64,000 nucleotides of DNA from Narthecium ossifragum (lineage: Eukaryota; Streptophyta; Magnoliopsida; Dioscoreales; Nartheciaceae), in NCBI GenBank assembly GCA_963920575.1, contig OY986970.1, positions 17,568,851 to 17,632,850 of the forward strand. The letters run 5' to 3'. The notes under the pieces are model-generated. The model was not told the origin of the DNA. It worked only from the letters and a program-made list of their open reading frames with translations, and ran no database searches. Below, piece by piece: positions 32,007 through 44,838 of this stretch (positions are counted from its first letter, which is position 1; every line of letters starts with the position of its first letter). The position numbers and the translations under genes were made by a program.

Positions 32007-34885
32007 TGTGAGGACCCGTACCTCCAACCCGGTCCGACCGCATTAGGTCGAGGGTCTGGGTTTGTGGTTTGGCTCGGTTGGCCCTGGGATGCGATCGGTT
32101 GATCGCATCGCTGTTTTTGACCCCAGTGGCATTTTGGTAAATATGCTCCCTGGTGGTCAGTTTCACACCCGCGTTGCACACACTGATCTTGTTTGTGTTA
32201 GTGTTTGTTTAGAATGGCTAGGTGGGCCCGGATCGGAAGATCCCGGCTCGGGCACGCAGAAGCCTACTTTTGGGCAGCTGGCGGCCCGTGAGCGGTCACC
32301 GCTATCGATCGCTCGACGGCTATCGATCGCTCGACCGCTATCAATCGCTCGATAACTATCGATCGCTCGATAACTATCGATCGCTCGATAACTATCGATC
32401 GCTCGATAACTATCGATCGCTCGACAGCCTACTTGGATCGATCCGGGTACTGTGCAGAGCAGTTGAACCTGCGCAGGGCAGGTGAGCTTCCTTCGTCCTC
32501 CTTTTTCAGGAGAGCAGGACAGGGGAGGTCCTCTCCTTCACCCTCTCCCCCACCTTCCCGACCTTCCCCCTGCTCCGCTCCTTCACTTCTCCCTTCTCCT
32601 TTCTTCCTTCCTTCTTTCTTCTTCCCGCGGTGCCCTGGTTCCTCTGTTTTTCCCTGTTCTGGCAGCTCCACCGTTCTCCCTCCTCCGACCACCATTTTGG
32701 GAGTTTGAAAGCTTGTTGGATTCATGGCAACGAGAGGAAGACTCCTGGTGTGGTGTGGAACCTCGTTGGTGGCTGGTTTGCGAGGGATCAACCGAGGAAT
32801 GCGCAGTCTGGTAGGTGTTCTACCTACATGAGTTAACTAATGGGTTTAGTTAGATCTAGCCGTTATATCCTGATGAATTTGTGTTATTAGATGCATGTGG
32901 TCTAGTATAATTACTGATATAAGTTTTATGAACTTTGGTTAAGATTTCAGTAGGATTTAAGCATGATAAATCTCGGATTTCCGATTTTCTGCTGTTCTTG
33001 AAGAACAGCCGGCTTGCGGCGAGTTTTTCGGCTTGTACATGCATGATCTTGGATTTTTATGAGAAATAAGAGTTGTAGATCTGCGAGTCTACTTTCAAAC
33101 CCAATTGATTTCATATTTTACCAATTTTTCTACGAGTTTTGGTAATTTTTATACGAAACTGTGTCGAAGCAGATTTGCTGATGAATAGTGCCACGGATGA
33201 TCCGTGGATCGACCGTCGAGGTCTCCACGGTCGACCGTGAGCCCGAAAATCAGCAAAATAAACTCTCACGGTCGATCCGTTGATCGACCGTCAACCTCAG
33301 CTTCTTTAAGGTCGATCCGTGGATCGACCGTGAGCCCGAAAAATAGTGAAATAACCCCTCACGGTCGATCCGTTGATCGACCGTCAACCTTAGATTTTTC
33401 ACGGTCGATCCGTTGATCGACCGCCAGTCATGAATAGTGTTTTTCGTGGATTTTCGATGTTTTATCATGTTTGATTCTTCGGGATTTATGTGATTGGTAT
33501 TCCTAGAGATCTCGATGGCTAGCATGTTCTAATTGGTTGTTTTTAGATGATTAATTGTTTGATTTTCGGCATGTCTAATTAGGTATAAATCATCCTTGTT
33601 TAATTAGCAATTAATCACATGTCATGCTTATTTATATGTATATTTAGCTTGTGGTTGAACCAAGGGGGTTGTGCCCCTTGGGATGTTTAGCTAATTAAAT
33701 GGCAGAGGGTGTGCTTTATATGTGGTTGATTATTATCTGTGTGGCTGGGGTTGTGCCCCCGTTGTAGAAATTGCTTGCTAACGGTCCGTGGGCGCCGTTA
33801 TAATATTGTATAATTGTAGTTTAACCTTTATCTGCTTTATGCATGTTTACCCTCCGGCAAGCTTGACGCTTCGCCTAGCCCGTGTATGTTGTCTTGGCAT
33901 ATTGTTGCGTGCTGCTATTCCTGTATCTCTCTGCTTGAGCATTACATGCATCTGTTTGCATTAGAAGCATCAGGCTAGGTGGTAGACGATGGTTTCGATC
34001 GTCGATCCGGGGTTCTCGGGTAGCCCGGATCTAGCCCTAGGACCGGGGTTTGGGGTAGTCGAGGATTAGGACGTGATTGTATCAGTGATCATGTTGATGT
34101 CATTCGAGGATTTATTAGGTAGTCGGACTGGAATATTATATTATTTGAGGTTTAGAGGTCGTGTCGCTTTCCCTGACCGTGTGCTAAGGATGTAATCGAT
34201 GTGTTCCCGACGTGGTCCCCAGGCAGTGGCATCCCTGCTGGGTAAGGGTGATCCTGCATGGTACTGTTCCCCTGTCAGTGCTTAGGGTGATCTTGGTAGA
34301 GTGACCAAGAGAGAGGTTCTTGACAGGAGCCCTTGGGACATCGATGGGTTATGGGGCCCGAGACATACCTTAGACTCAGGCGGGAGGCGACACTGTTGTG
34401 TTCCCTTTCCTTTGTGAGTGACGTAGCGTAGAACCCTACTGAGCAAGCTTTGTTGCTCACTCCTACCTGGGCTGCATCGGCGATGCAGGTCGATGCAGTC
34501 CCTTCTCTTTCAGGTTGTTGCGGTGTTGGAGGCGGCACTCCCCTTGGTGGTGCGTGAGATCGAGGATATCATCGGTTTGTTCTATTCAATTGATGTACAG
34601 CTTTAAATGTATAAATTGTAATTTGAAGGAGATACATATTTGTATTTCAATTTGATGTAAATTGATCAGAGATTGCTGCACTAGATGACTTGAATCATTA
34701 TTATATCCTTTTAAAGTTAAATTGTATTATGATTTGATGATAGGATAGTTTAAATTAATTGTGAATATTGTAATCGTGCACCAGGTTTAAATTGATGTTT
34801 AAAAGGGAGGCTCTCGCCGTTTGATTTTAGAGTTTAGGACCCTCATGTCCTGGTCCGGATGGGTTTTCTGGGTCGGGGCGTGACA
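32007..34885 (+). mobile_element. Solo LTR, Tekay-type, 2.9 kb, with TSD and two palindrome arrays
   Basis: Starts TGTGAGGACCCGTACC and ends GGGGCGTGACA, flanked by ACTTT at 32002-32006 and 34886-34890. It carries a short tandem array of ATCGATCGCTCGATAACT (about 32300-32430), a CT-rich leader, the GGTAGGTGTTCTACCTAC palindrome (32810), a GGTCGATCCGTTGATCGACC-type array (33190-33425) and the acceptor-like GATGCAG/GTCGATGC at 34487. Confidence 0.9.
32300..32435. repeat. Tandem GATCGCTCGATAACTATC repeat
   Basis: About seven units of roughly 18 bp, identical or nearly so in the last four. The motif ATCGATCGCTCGAT contains the same TCGA core as the palindromes of other LTRs, but here in a regular tandem array. 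Confidence 0.85.
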
Positions 34886-35744
34886 ACTTTAACACTCATA
34901 TGTATGAATAGAATTCCACATGCTTTAGAGCATCAATTATATCTAAACATTTCAACTATTCAAGACCACAATCCTATCCAAACACATATGTTCTACTTAT
35001 CACATAACAATCTCTGCTTTTATTCCTTTGTTTTGTTTTCCTTTTTTTTTCATGACATGTGCAATGTTATGATTTCTTAAGCTTTCTTCCTGATCCATAT
35101 AACGAGGTTCAAGCCAATGACTCCCAAGCCAGACGACTTTAGGACACTAAGTATAGAACACCCTTCAGACTCTAATGCCCAAATCATGAAGGCTACAGAT
35201 CATAACAAGTCATTTTTTCAGAAAATTCAACCGTTTTACTCGAACACCATACTGGCCAGGCACACTGTGTCACGCCCCGACCCAGAAAACCCATCCGGAC
35301 CGGGACACCAGCCAACTAAACCTAAAATCAAATGGCAAGAGCCTCCCTTATAAATATCACTTTTAAATCCTGGTGCACAGTTATAATATTCATAATTAAT
35401 TTAAACTATTCTATCATCAAATCATATTACCAATAACTAACATCTACAAACCTCAATTAGCATTAAGTGATACAACAATGATACAAGTGTCCTCTAAGTA
35501 CAACAATCCCTATCAATTTACATCAATTTGGAATACAAATACATCTCTCCTCAAGATTACAATTTATACATATACAATTAAAGTTGTCCATAAATTGAAT
35601 TGAAATAAGCTGAGGATGTTTCTTCGATCTCATGCACCATCAAAAGAAGGACCACCTTCAACGCTGTAACTACCTGATGAGGGAGCCGCACTTGTACCTG
35701 CAAACGCAGCCCGGATAGGAGTGAGCGATAAGGCAGTAGAATTC

Positions 35745-37200
35745 TACTCTACGTCACACCAAAAGGAAAGGCAATAGCAAAGGTATCGGGGACTCATCAC
35801 GGTCCTAGGGACTCTCTCTCTCTCTCTCTACGCTCACTGCCTACTCTGAACACGGACCCAGGGGTTGGAATCTCCCTCATACCGCTCGCCGTGCATCCTC
35901 CCTAGGGTGACACCCTAGCGGCGAAACAAGGTGGTGAATCCAATGAGCACGGACCCAGTGCGAGTATCACCGCTGTACCACCGCCGGCTTCATCCTAAAA
36001 CCACAATATACGGGACAACACATAGAAGGAATAGGACCCAGGGTGAAGTGTAACTCCCATGCCATAGGCACCGAGCCCGGAACACTCACGTTACGACCTC
36101 TATACTTCCTACCAAATAATGTTCATGACCAACTACTTAAACTGTCCTCGAAGCAGATATATTGATTAAATACTACAATCACGTCCTAATCCGTATTCTG
36201 CCCAAGCCTGACCCTAGGGCTAGATCCGAGCTGCCCAAACCCTCGGAATGGCAAAACCCCTATTCGCCCATGCCCTATTCTTATGCTTCTAATACAATCA
36301 AATGCATGCAATGCTCACGCGCACATTACTAGATCAGAACATGCAACAATATGTCATACATCACACAGGGCTAGGCATAGCATCAAGCTTGCCAGAGGGT
36401 AAGCATAGCATAAAGCAGATAGAGGTCTAAGCTACAACATTATAAGGGCTCAACAAGCCCACAAGCCCTCCCAAGACTTAAACGGTCAATTGAGCATTAC
36501 AATGGCGCCCACATGCCGTTAGCAAGCAACAACACATTCAATAGGGTTCTACTCTACATCACACTGAAAGGGAGAAAAACAGCAACAATGTTATTTCTCC
36601 GGCTAAGTCTAAGGTATGTCAAGGGTCCCATAACCCTATCGGTGTCCAAAGGGCTCCTGTTATGAAACCTCTCTCTTGAACATGTTACCAAGAGGCAGAT
36701 AAATAGCAACATGCATAATCACCCTTACCCAAGCAGCATTCCATGCTTGGGGACCCACGTCGGGAACGCATCGACAATCATCCTTAGCACTTGGCCTTGA
36801 AGAAACGACACGACCTCTAAACCTCAATAACAATATCCTTGTAGCCAACTAGACATTAACCTTGATAGTATAATGATGTCAATAACATAATCACACCCTA
36901 AACCTTACTACCCAGCCTTGGTCCTAGAGCTAAATCCGAGCTGCCCGAGCCCTCGGATCGGCGAAACCCCTATTCGCCTACATCCTAGCCTTATGCTTCT
37001 AATGCTATCAGATGCATGCAATGCTCATGCACACACATATAATTAAGCTTATGCATGCAACAATATGCCACAACAATATACAGGACTAGGCACAACATAC
37101 ATCTCGTCGAAAAGGGTGAACATAGCAAGGGTTTGAACAAGCGAATATACATTCTAGCATTACAATGGCGCCCATGGGCCATTAACAAGCAACATTCGAT
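35745..37200. repeat. About 800-bp tandem duplication inside the minus-strand LTR
   Basis: The block starting TTCTACTCTAC at about 35748 recurs at about 36546. Repeated landmarks are GGGTCCCATAACCCTATCGG, GCTAGATCCGAGCTGCCC/GCTAAATCCGAGCTGCCC and GCCTTATGCTTCTAAT-like words. This explains why this LTR exceeds its relatives in length. Confidence 0.7.
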
Positions 37201-38867
37201 CTAAATTTCGGCATTACGAGGGCATCCACAACCGTCAACCGAATTCTACAATGGGGTAGACCCTCGACCAAACAGGCAACAACAACAATGTAGTAATAAG
37301 CAGTTACAATTTATATAAAACTAGGGCACATCTTCGGCCCATTTATTCTACACATTCCCGGGAGTCATTACTCTCCCAGTTAACCATAAAGCGGTAAAGG
37401 TTTATGTACAAGTGGTTATGGAAGCTATTAAAGCAATCACAAACTATATATCGCATGCTTGACATAAAACTGCTTGAAATCGGTTAATTTCGGTAAATCA
37501 GTCCAAAAAACGAATTACAGCATAATTTGAAGACAAATCTATCAAAATCATACTAGTCCTTATTCATCAATGGGAAAAACATAGAACAAATCCGGTTTGA
37601 AAAGGAATCAAAATTCGTTGAAATCGGAATCAATTTCAACTAACTGCGCATATGAGATCTACAACTTTTATCTTGAACATTTCATGACATCATGCACACA
37701 TAACCCAGAAATCAAGCGTGAATATGACCATTCAGCTAAAAGCAAAAAACCTCCTTACCATCATAGAAGAGATCGATCTTCATGCCCATGAAGATCAATT
37801 TTCTTCATGCAGGTCCTCTGCCATGCAAGAGATTGATCTTCATGCTTATGAATATCGATCTTCCTCATGCAGATCTTCTGCCAGGTAACTTAAAGATCGA
37901 TCTTTGAGGGGAGGCATATGCCTATGAAGATCGATCCTTCATATGTCGGCAGCACATATGAGTAGTGTCGAAAATCTAATTTCCAGGATTTAATCTACCA
38001 AAACTTGTCGAAATCAAATGAAACTTTGAGGGGAGGCATAGAAGAATGTTGGGAATCTATTAGCATCAAGAAAACAAGGTTTCAATGGCAAAATATCAGA
38101 TCTGGCTTGTTTCAACTGAAAAGTCAATTAAACCGATAAACGGCGATAGAAACCAAACCGACTGATGAAACGCAAAATCGGAACATCCAAGTGTTCCTAA
38201 ATCATTGATTAAACTAGAATACGAAGATACAACACATTCCAACATGTATTTCTATATTAAAACATCCACAAAGCATTACTAGGCAAACCTAATCACACAA
38301 TTAGGGTAGAAACATCTACTTGTACTAGTGATGAGAATGCATAATGTCATATTTTTATCCCGCAATGCCTAGTCTTTTGTACTTATTAGGTACCTACATA
38401 TACTCATTACTCTTATATTTTGGTTTAGAATGCAATTGGAGACCTTGAGTGCTAAACGAAGCCAAATGGACAATTCTGGATAGTTTTGACAGAAGTTCGT
38501 AATCCGACCATACCTTTTCCATCCAACCTCTGATTGGGATGATTCAAGATGCCATAGAACAATAAAAGAAAAAGCTCTACAACTTTCATGTTTTGAGTTT
38601 TTAGAGATTTTGGTTTATTGCCTCAAGGAAATCGAAGCCAGAAGGTACGAAGAAGATTGCAAAGAATATGGGTTAGCTTCAAAAATTAAACTGTATGTAC
38701 TTGAGAAGAACAGGATGAAATTCCATATATGATTGAAAAGATCTAGAAGTCTAGTTTCTGTAGAATTTTACGGTTCATGATTTGGAGCTTCCTATAGAAA
38801 GTTACAGTGCTTTTACTAAAACCAGCGCAGGGCATAATAGCAGAAGAAATATGCAGAAATTAAACGA

Positions 38868-39112
38868 TCGATCTTCCTTCCAACAAAGATCAATCCTTTA
38901 TGCACCCATAGATGAAAAAGACCTATGTTCGATCATCTTATCGACCATCAGCCTCTGTCAAAAATATACCTTCTCAGGGTCGATGCGAAGATCGACCGTG
39001 AGCATAAACAGAAAATCTGGAATAAAAAGATCGATCTTAGTCGGGGCACACCCACAATCTAGGAAGAAAAGATCTATCTTCTACTATATAAAGATTGATC
39101 TTTGTTAACCAA
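38868..39112. repeat. AGATCGATCT palindrome array, 5' LTR
   Basis: Words such as AAGATCGATCTT and GGTCGATGCGAAGATCGACC, many partly decayed, directly upstream of the TATA box at 39164. The 3' LTR has the equivalent array at 56710-56990 in better-preserved form. Confidence 0.75.
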
Positions 39113-39163
39113 CTTTGCAAAATAAAGGGCTCAGATGTAATCCGAGGATGGGAAACTTATGGG

Positions 39164-39174
39164 CTATAAATAGG
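39164..39174 (+). promoter_or_regulatory. TATA box of the Athila 5' LTR
   Basis: CTATAAATAGG; the same sequence is at 57044-57054 in the 3' LTR. It lies about 50 bp downstream of the palindrome array. Confidence 0.75.
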
Positions 39175-40044
39175 ATTCTTTTTAGGGATTGAGGGGGGTG
39201 AATTCTAGAGATTTTTACTGCTACTTTCTATTTCTCATATATTTCTAGGGTTCTTGTTTCTTCTTTGTTCTTGATGGCCTTGCGTGGCTAAACCTTAATT
39301 TCTTGTCGAGGAAACTGAAACTTAGGAATCCATGAATTGTGAGATCTAATTTATTTTTATTGTTCAGTTTATGCATTGGGTGTTGAATGTTTTTCTGTGA
39401 TTATATTCATGATTGTCCTGTCTAATTGCTAAGAGGCCTACTAGATTATTATTCATTACAATCTACTGCTAGGTTGGATATCAAATCCATAATTATTTGA
39501 TCCCTCTAATCTGCGAAGCAACTAGGGTTTAATGATTTACTACGTTTCAGAGATTGTTAGATCTTAGAAAGAATGTTCGATTAAATTAAATGCAACCGCT
39601 TATGCTTGTGTTGTTTAGCCTCATCGATCTCCCTATTCGTAAGGCTGCTACTAGATTAAATCTACAGCGCTTGTCTTAGATTGTTTAGTAGTTAGGGTTG
39701 ATTGGATCGCTTGTTTCTAATTAACTATGATTGAGGAGATATTCGATTTTGATTCGAACGGTGAATATTGAAGGTGTGAATTGATATATACTTACATCAA
39801 TGATCAATTATAAAGATTCCTACGGTGGATATTGACTTAGACCAATGTCTGTTCTCTTGATTAAATTCAATTCTTCAATTTAGATTATTTCTTATTTGTT
39901 TTTTTTACTCAAAACCCCTCATCTTTGTTCACATAGCACAAAACTTAGGCTAGATACTCCTCGTGAGATCGACTCGTACTCGAACTACTACATTTATTTT
40001 AAAGAGTATTGGTTTTATTTTTGGTTGCTTGCGACAACACATCA

Positions 40045-40068
40045 AATTTTGACTCTGTTGTCGGGGAG
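40045..40068 (+). other. Primer binding site (tRNA-Asp type, decayed)
   Basis: The sequence right after the 5' LTR, TTTTGACTCTGTTGTCGGGG, matches the standard Athila/Tat PBS (TGGCGCCGTTGCCGGGG, complementary to tRNA-Asp) with G-to-A and C-to-T changes, as expected from methylation decay. Confidence 0.75.
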
Positions 40069-40147
40069 TGATTCTTGTTGAATTTCACGCTTATTGTGAT
40101 ATTTATTTCGAAAAAAAAATTTACTTCGTTTATCAGAGTCTTCTTGA

Positions 40148-40555
40148 TTGTTTATGAGTATAACCCGATCTTTTAATCAGAATGATATGAAGTACGATCC
40201 AAAGATAGAAAGAACTTTGCACAGGTTAAGGAGGGAAGCTCGGGGAAACTCTGAGGAGAACAATTTGGCTCTTGATCTCTTATTTGCTAGTGATTTGGAA
40301 TTAGAATTGGAAGAAGTCATGGCCGGAAATCAAACTTTGAAAGAGCTTGCTGCCCCTGAACAACAGGTTGTGAGTCTAACTTCTCTTGTTCATCAATTGG
40401 CTGTAGGTAATATGCAAACAACGAAGGCTTGTGGAATTTGTTCAGTGGTAGGACATCAAACTGATATGTGCCCAACTCTTCAAGATGAGCCCATTGAACA
40501 AGTGAATGCAGCTGGTAGTTTCCCTGGACAACCGCAAAGGAAATATGATCCCTAA
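40148..40555 (+). pseudogene. Athila gag remnant with internal deletion of the capsid core
   Basis: The N-terminal part ends at TLKELAAPE (about residue 66) and passes directly into QVVSLTSLVHQLAVG, then a CCHC zinc knuckle (CGICSVVGHQTDMC, pattern CX2CX4HX4C, about 40430-40475) and QVNAAGSFPGQPQRKYDP. In related elements a capsid region of roughly 300 residues lies between TLKELAAP and LTSLVxQLAVG. It is absent here with the frame kept across the junction near 40350-40365. A stop at 40553 separates it from the remaining gag tail (PGWRDHPNFRYG). Confidence 0.75.
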
Positions 40556-41575
40556 ACAGACACATATAATCCTGGATGGAGGGATCACCCTAATTTCAGA
40601 TATGGGAATCCGCAAGTAAATCAGTCCGTGACTCAAAAGCAACAAAGTGGCCAGCAATATCAACAAAATAGGCAGCCATATTCTCCAAGATAACAACCGA
40701 TTCTTACTTCTAATTCTGGTATATCTTTAGAAGATATTGTTAAATCTATTGCCACTAATACTTTGCAATTTCAACAGGAAATGAGTGCTAGTATTCAAGG
40801 TTTGGACAATCAGATGGGTCAAATGACGACCGCAATCAGCAAGCTAGAGGCGCAAAGTTCAGGAAAATTACCCTCTCAAACAGTAGTAAATCCAAGAGAA
40901 AATGCAAGTGCAATCATTTTGAGAAGTGGTAAAGAAGTTGAGATTCCAGTAAAGGAAGCCCCTGCATCGTCAGAGCAAGAAAAAGGGCAAAACATTGTTG
41001 CAGACAAGGATACCCCTGATGTCGAGGATGTACCTAAGCGTAAGTTTCCACCTCTTTCTGATTATAAACCTGTAACTTTTTTTCCTCAGGCTTGAGCAGG
41101 ATCTAAAAGAGAGGAGCAGAATAAAGATTTATATGAAACTTTTCGCCGTTGCGAGGTAAATATTCCACTTTTAGATGCTATTAAATAAGTACCTCATTAT
41201 GCTAAATTCATGAAAGAACTGTGCACAATTAAGAGAAAGCAGAAAGTTAAAGGATGTATGAAAGTAAGAGTTGGTGAGAATGTTTCTGCAGTTATTCAAA
41301 GAAAAATCCCTGTGAAGTGCAAAAATCCAGGTATGTTTACTATCCCCTGTACAATTGGTAATACTAAATTTGAAAGGGCCATGATAGATTTAGGAGCTTC
41401 TATCAATGTCATGTCATATTCTTTATATGCTTCTTTGAAGCTTGGACCTTTGAATGAAACTAGTGTTGTGATTCAATTGGCTGACAGATCTAATGCCTAT
41501 CCTAAAGGTGTACTTGAGGATATTCTTGTGCAAGTTAATGATTTAGTTATCTCTGCTGATTTCTATATGTTGTGC
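40556..41575 (+). pseudogene. Athila gag tail and retroviral-type aspartic protease
   Basis: Continues the polyprotein through QMGQMTTAISKLEAQ and SGKEVE spacers to the protease, whose active-site motif reads AMIDLGASINVMS (about 41380-41418; DLGA corresponds to DTGA/DSGA). Stops occur at about 40693, 41094 and 41186. A frameshift near 41575 moves the reading to the RT frame. The role in an active element would be to process Gag-Pol. Confidence 0.75.
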
Positions 41576-43539
41576 TTGATATGGAGAATGGTGATCACAC
41601 TACTCCTATTTTGTTGGGAAGACATTTCTTAAAGATATCCAAGACTAAGATAGATGTTCATAGTGGCACACTTACCATGGAATTTGATGGTGAGACTGTT
41701 ACGTTTAATATTTATGATGCCATGAAATATCCTGGTGATGATGGTCTTGTGTATTCAATTAATGTGATTGATTATTTATCACAAGAAGTTTTTGAACTTG
41801 ATGGCAAAGATGAATTGGAAGTTGCCATTAGTAAGTCTCTTGAGAAGGAAAATGAGGAGCTATCCTTGAGTACTAATTTGCAGAAAACTGTTGCAACACT
41901 GAATAATTTTTCAACACTTCAGCAATCAGGTAACATCTCTTATACTCCATTACCTATTTCTAATGAGAGATTTTTACCTTCTGTTTTGCAAGCACCTATT
42001 CCAGATCTGAAACCTCTTCCTAGTCACCTCAAATATGTGTTCCTTGGAGATGGAGGAGTGTTACCAGTGATCATCTCCAATTACCTTAGTGCACCACAAG
42101 AAGAAAAGCTTGTGCAGGTTCTTAAGAAGCATAATACAGCTATTGGTTGGACACTTGTCGATATCAAGGGAATCAGCCCGAATACATGCATGCATCGTAT
42201 CTTGTTTGAAGAGGAAGCAAAACCTTGCCGTCAACCACAAAGAAGGTTGAACCCACCCATGATGGATGTAGTAAAGAAGGACGTTCTCAAACTTCTTGAA
42301 GTTGGAGTGATCTATCCTATTTCGGATAGCACTTTGGCTAGCCCAGTTCAAGTGGTACCTAAAAAGACTGGAATAACTGTGGTAAAAAATAGAAAAAATG
42401 AGTTAGTTCCCGCCCGTGTTCAGAATGGGTGGAGGGTTTGTATAGATTATAGAAAACTAAATGCTATAACCCACAATGACCACTTTCCTTTACCTTTTAT
42501 TGATCAGATGCTTGAAAGGTTAGCTGGTCATTCTAATTATTGCTTTCTTGGTGGTTATTCAGGTTATTTTCAGATTGCAATTGTCCCTGAAGATCAAGAA
42601 AAGATGACATTCACATCCCCATTTGGAACTTTTGCATATCATCGCATGCCCTTTGGCCTTTGCAACACCCCAGCCACTTTCCAAAGGTGTATGGTTAGTA
42701 TATTTTCAGATTTTATTGAACAAATCACAGAAGTCTTTATGGATGATTTCACGGTTTACGGAGACTCCATTGACAATTGTTTACATATCCTTACACTTGT
42801 TCTTCAAAGATGCATAGAAACTAGCCTTGTGTTAAATTCTGAGAAATGTCATTTCATGGTTGAGCAAGGTATAGTTTTGGATCATGTAATTTTATCTAAA
42901 GGAATTGAGGTAGATAAAGCTAAAGTTGATGTTATTCAATCTTTACCTTATCTCACTAGTGTACGGGAAGTTCGTTCGTTTCTTGGACATGCAGGTTTTT
43001 ACAGAAGATTTATCAAGGACTTCTCCAAAATAGGACTACCACTATGCAAGTTATTACAAAAGGATACGGTTTTTGAGTTGGATGCGGCATGTAAAAAGGC
43101 ATTTGATAAGCTGAAGGAATTGTTAACTTCTACCCCAGTTATCCAGCCCCCTGACTGGAATATTCCTTTCGAGATAATGTGTGATACAAGTGATTACGCA
43201 GTGGGCGCTGTCTTGGGTCAAAAGATTGGAAAAGCGTCTCATGCAATTTATTATGCTTCAAAGACTTTGGATGATACCCAGAGAAATTATACTACAACTG
43301 AAAAAGAACTTTTAGCTGTGGTTTTTGCTTTAAAAAAGTTTCGTTCTTATTTGGTTGGTACTAAAGTCATTGTTTATTATGATCATGCAGCTCTTCATTA
43401 TTTAATGACCAAAAAAGAGGCCAAACCATGGTTAATAAGATGGATACTTCTCTTGAGTGAGTTTGATTTGGAGATAAAAGACAAAAGAGGGATAGAAAAT
43501 CGGGTTGCCGATCATGTGGAGGATGAACTTCATCTGTAG
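41572..43539 (+). pseudogene. Athila reverse transcriptase and RNase H, one 655-codon open frame
   Basis: A long uninterrupted frame: protease tail ([11 protein letters not shown]), linker, RT with VCIDYRKLN (about residue 286), [13 protein letters not shown] and the active-site [10 protein letters not shown] (codons about 42733-42762). RNase H follows with [27 protein letters not shown] and a final [10 protein letters not shown]. One critical change: motif A reads CFLGGYSGY where CFLDGYSGY is expected, so a catalytic Asp is Gly (GGT at 42550-42552). The long open frame is therefore unlikely to give an active polymerase. Confidence 0.9.
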
Positions 43540-43560
43540 GAAACATTCCCTTACGAGCAA

Positions 43561-44838
43561 TTGTTCTCCGCAATTGTGACATTACCTTGGTATGCAAATA
43601 TTATTAATTATTTGGTTACTAATAAGTTACCTCTCTATCTGTCTAAGGCTCAAATAGATAAGATCAAAAGTGATGCCAAATACTATGTGTGGGATGACCC
43701 GTATTTATGGAAGCATTGTGCAGATCAAGTAATAAGAAGGTGCGTCCCTGAAAATGAAACTATTTCTATACTCAACTTTTGTCATTCTTATGCTTGTGGA
43801 GGTCACTTTCGAGCCAAGAGAACAATGAGAAAAGTGTTAGAATGTGGTTTCTATTGGCCTTCTCTCTTTCAAGATTCATATTTTATTTGTAAGTCATGCG
43901 ACAATTGTCAAAAGGCAGGTAATATATCCCAAAGGAATGAGATGCCACAAACCCCCATATTATTTTGCGAAATTTTCGATGTTTGGGGCATCGATTTCAT
44001 GGGTTCGTTCCCTACATCTTTTGGTTATGTTTATATTCTGCTTGCTATGAATTATGTCTCAAAGTGGGTAGAAGCTAAAGCTACCAGGACTGATGATTCT
44101 AAAGTTGTTGCAGATTTTATCAAGTCCAACATCTTATCTAGGTTTGGACTTCCAATAGCTCTAATAAGTGATCGAGGCACTCACTTTTGCAATCGGACAG
44201 TGGAGGCTTTACTAAGGAAGTACCATGTGACCTTCAAAGTGTCAACCGCCTATCATCCACAAACTAGTGGACAAGCGGAAGTGTCAAATCGAGAAATCAA
44301 GTCCATCATTGCAAAGATGGTCAATCCAAATAGAAAAGATTGGAGTTTGCGTTTGGATGATACTTTATGGGCGTATAGGACTGCATACAAGACACCCATT
44401 GGTATGTCCCCTTATCGTTTGGTGTTTGGGAAACCATGCCACCTTCCAGTTGAGTTATAACACAAGACTTATTGGGCTATCAAAAGGTTCAACACGAAGA
44501 TGGATGAAAGTGGAGCACAATCGAAGTTACAAATACAAGAATTAGAGGAAATTCGCAATGATGCGTATGAAAGTGCGAGGATTTACAAGGAAAAGACAAA
44601 AGCTTTTGATGACAAGATGATTTCAAAAAAAGAGTTTACAGTTGGTCAAAAAGTCCTTTTGTACCAATCACGCTTGCGTTTGTTTCCAGGTAAGTTCCGA
44701 TCTCGTTGGATTGGTCCTTTTATCGTTACTAATGTTTTTTCTCATGGTGCAGTTAAAATTCAAAGTTTAGCCACTTTCAAAATATTTATGATGAATGGCC
44801 ATAGACTTAAACCTTTCTATGAAGGAATTCAAACATAA
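43561..44838 (+). pseudogene. Athila integrase and C-terminal domain
   Basis: An HHCC zinc finger ([16 protein letters not shown]), then the catalytic core with all three acidic residues in place: D in GIDFMG (43993), D in ISDRGTHF (44170), E in GQAEVSN (44278). A stop at 44458 separates the core from the C-terminal domain ([28 protein letters not shown]-like NGHRLKPF). Upstream, a stop at 43537 splits integrase from RNase H. An antisense 76-codon frame here is a shadow. Confidence 0.88.

Larger units (their letters stand above)
31636..35267 (-). mobile_element. 3' internal non-coding region of the minus-strand Athila-like element, interrupted
   Basis: Internal sequence 31636-32006 resumes at 34891-35267 after the solo LTR 32007-34885. 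It is AT-rich with no coding frames, like the region next to the polypurine tract in the 47455-50035 copy. The 5' portion of the element is not visible. Confidence 0.5.
38329..40044 (+). repeat. 5' LTR of the Athila element
   Basis: 1,716 bp. Over the first ~190 aligned bases I count about 16 differences from the 3' LTR, so the insertion is old. It has roughly 85 bp (near 39560-39650) absent from the 3' LTR, while the 3' LTR has an extra GTCGCATCGACC-containing stretch in the palindrome array. A TATA box lies at 39164. Confidence 0.92.

Noticed and set aside
32300..32435. Regular short repeats resembling a CRISPR array
   Set aside because: Units of 18 bp without unique spacers, in a plant LTR; simple tandem repeat.
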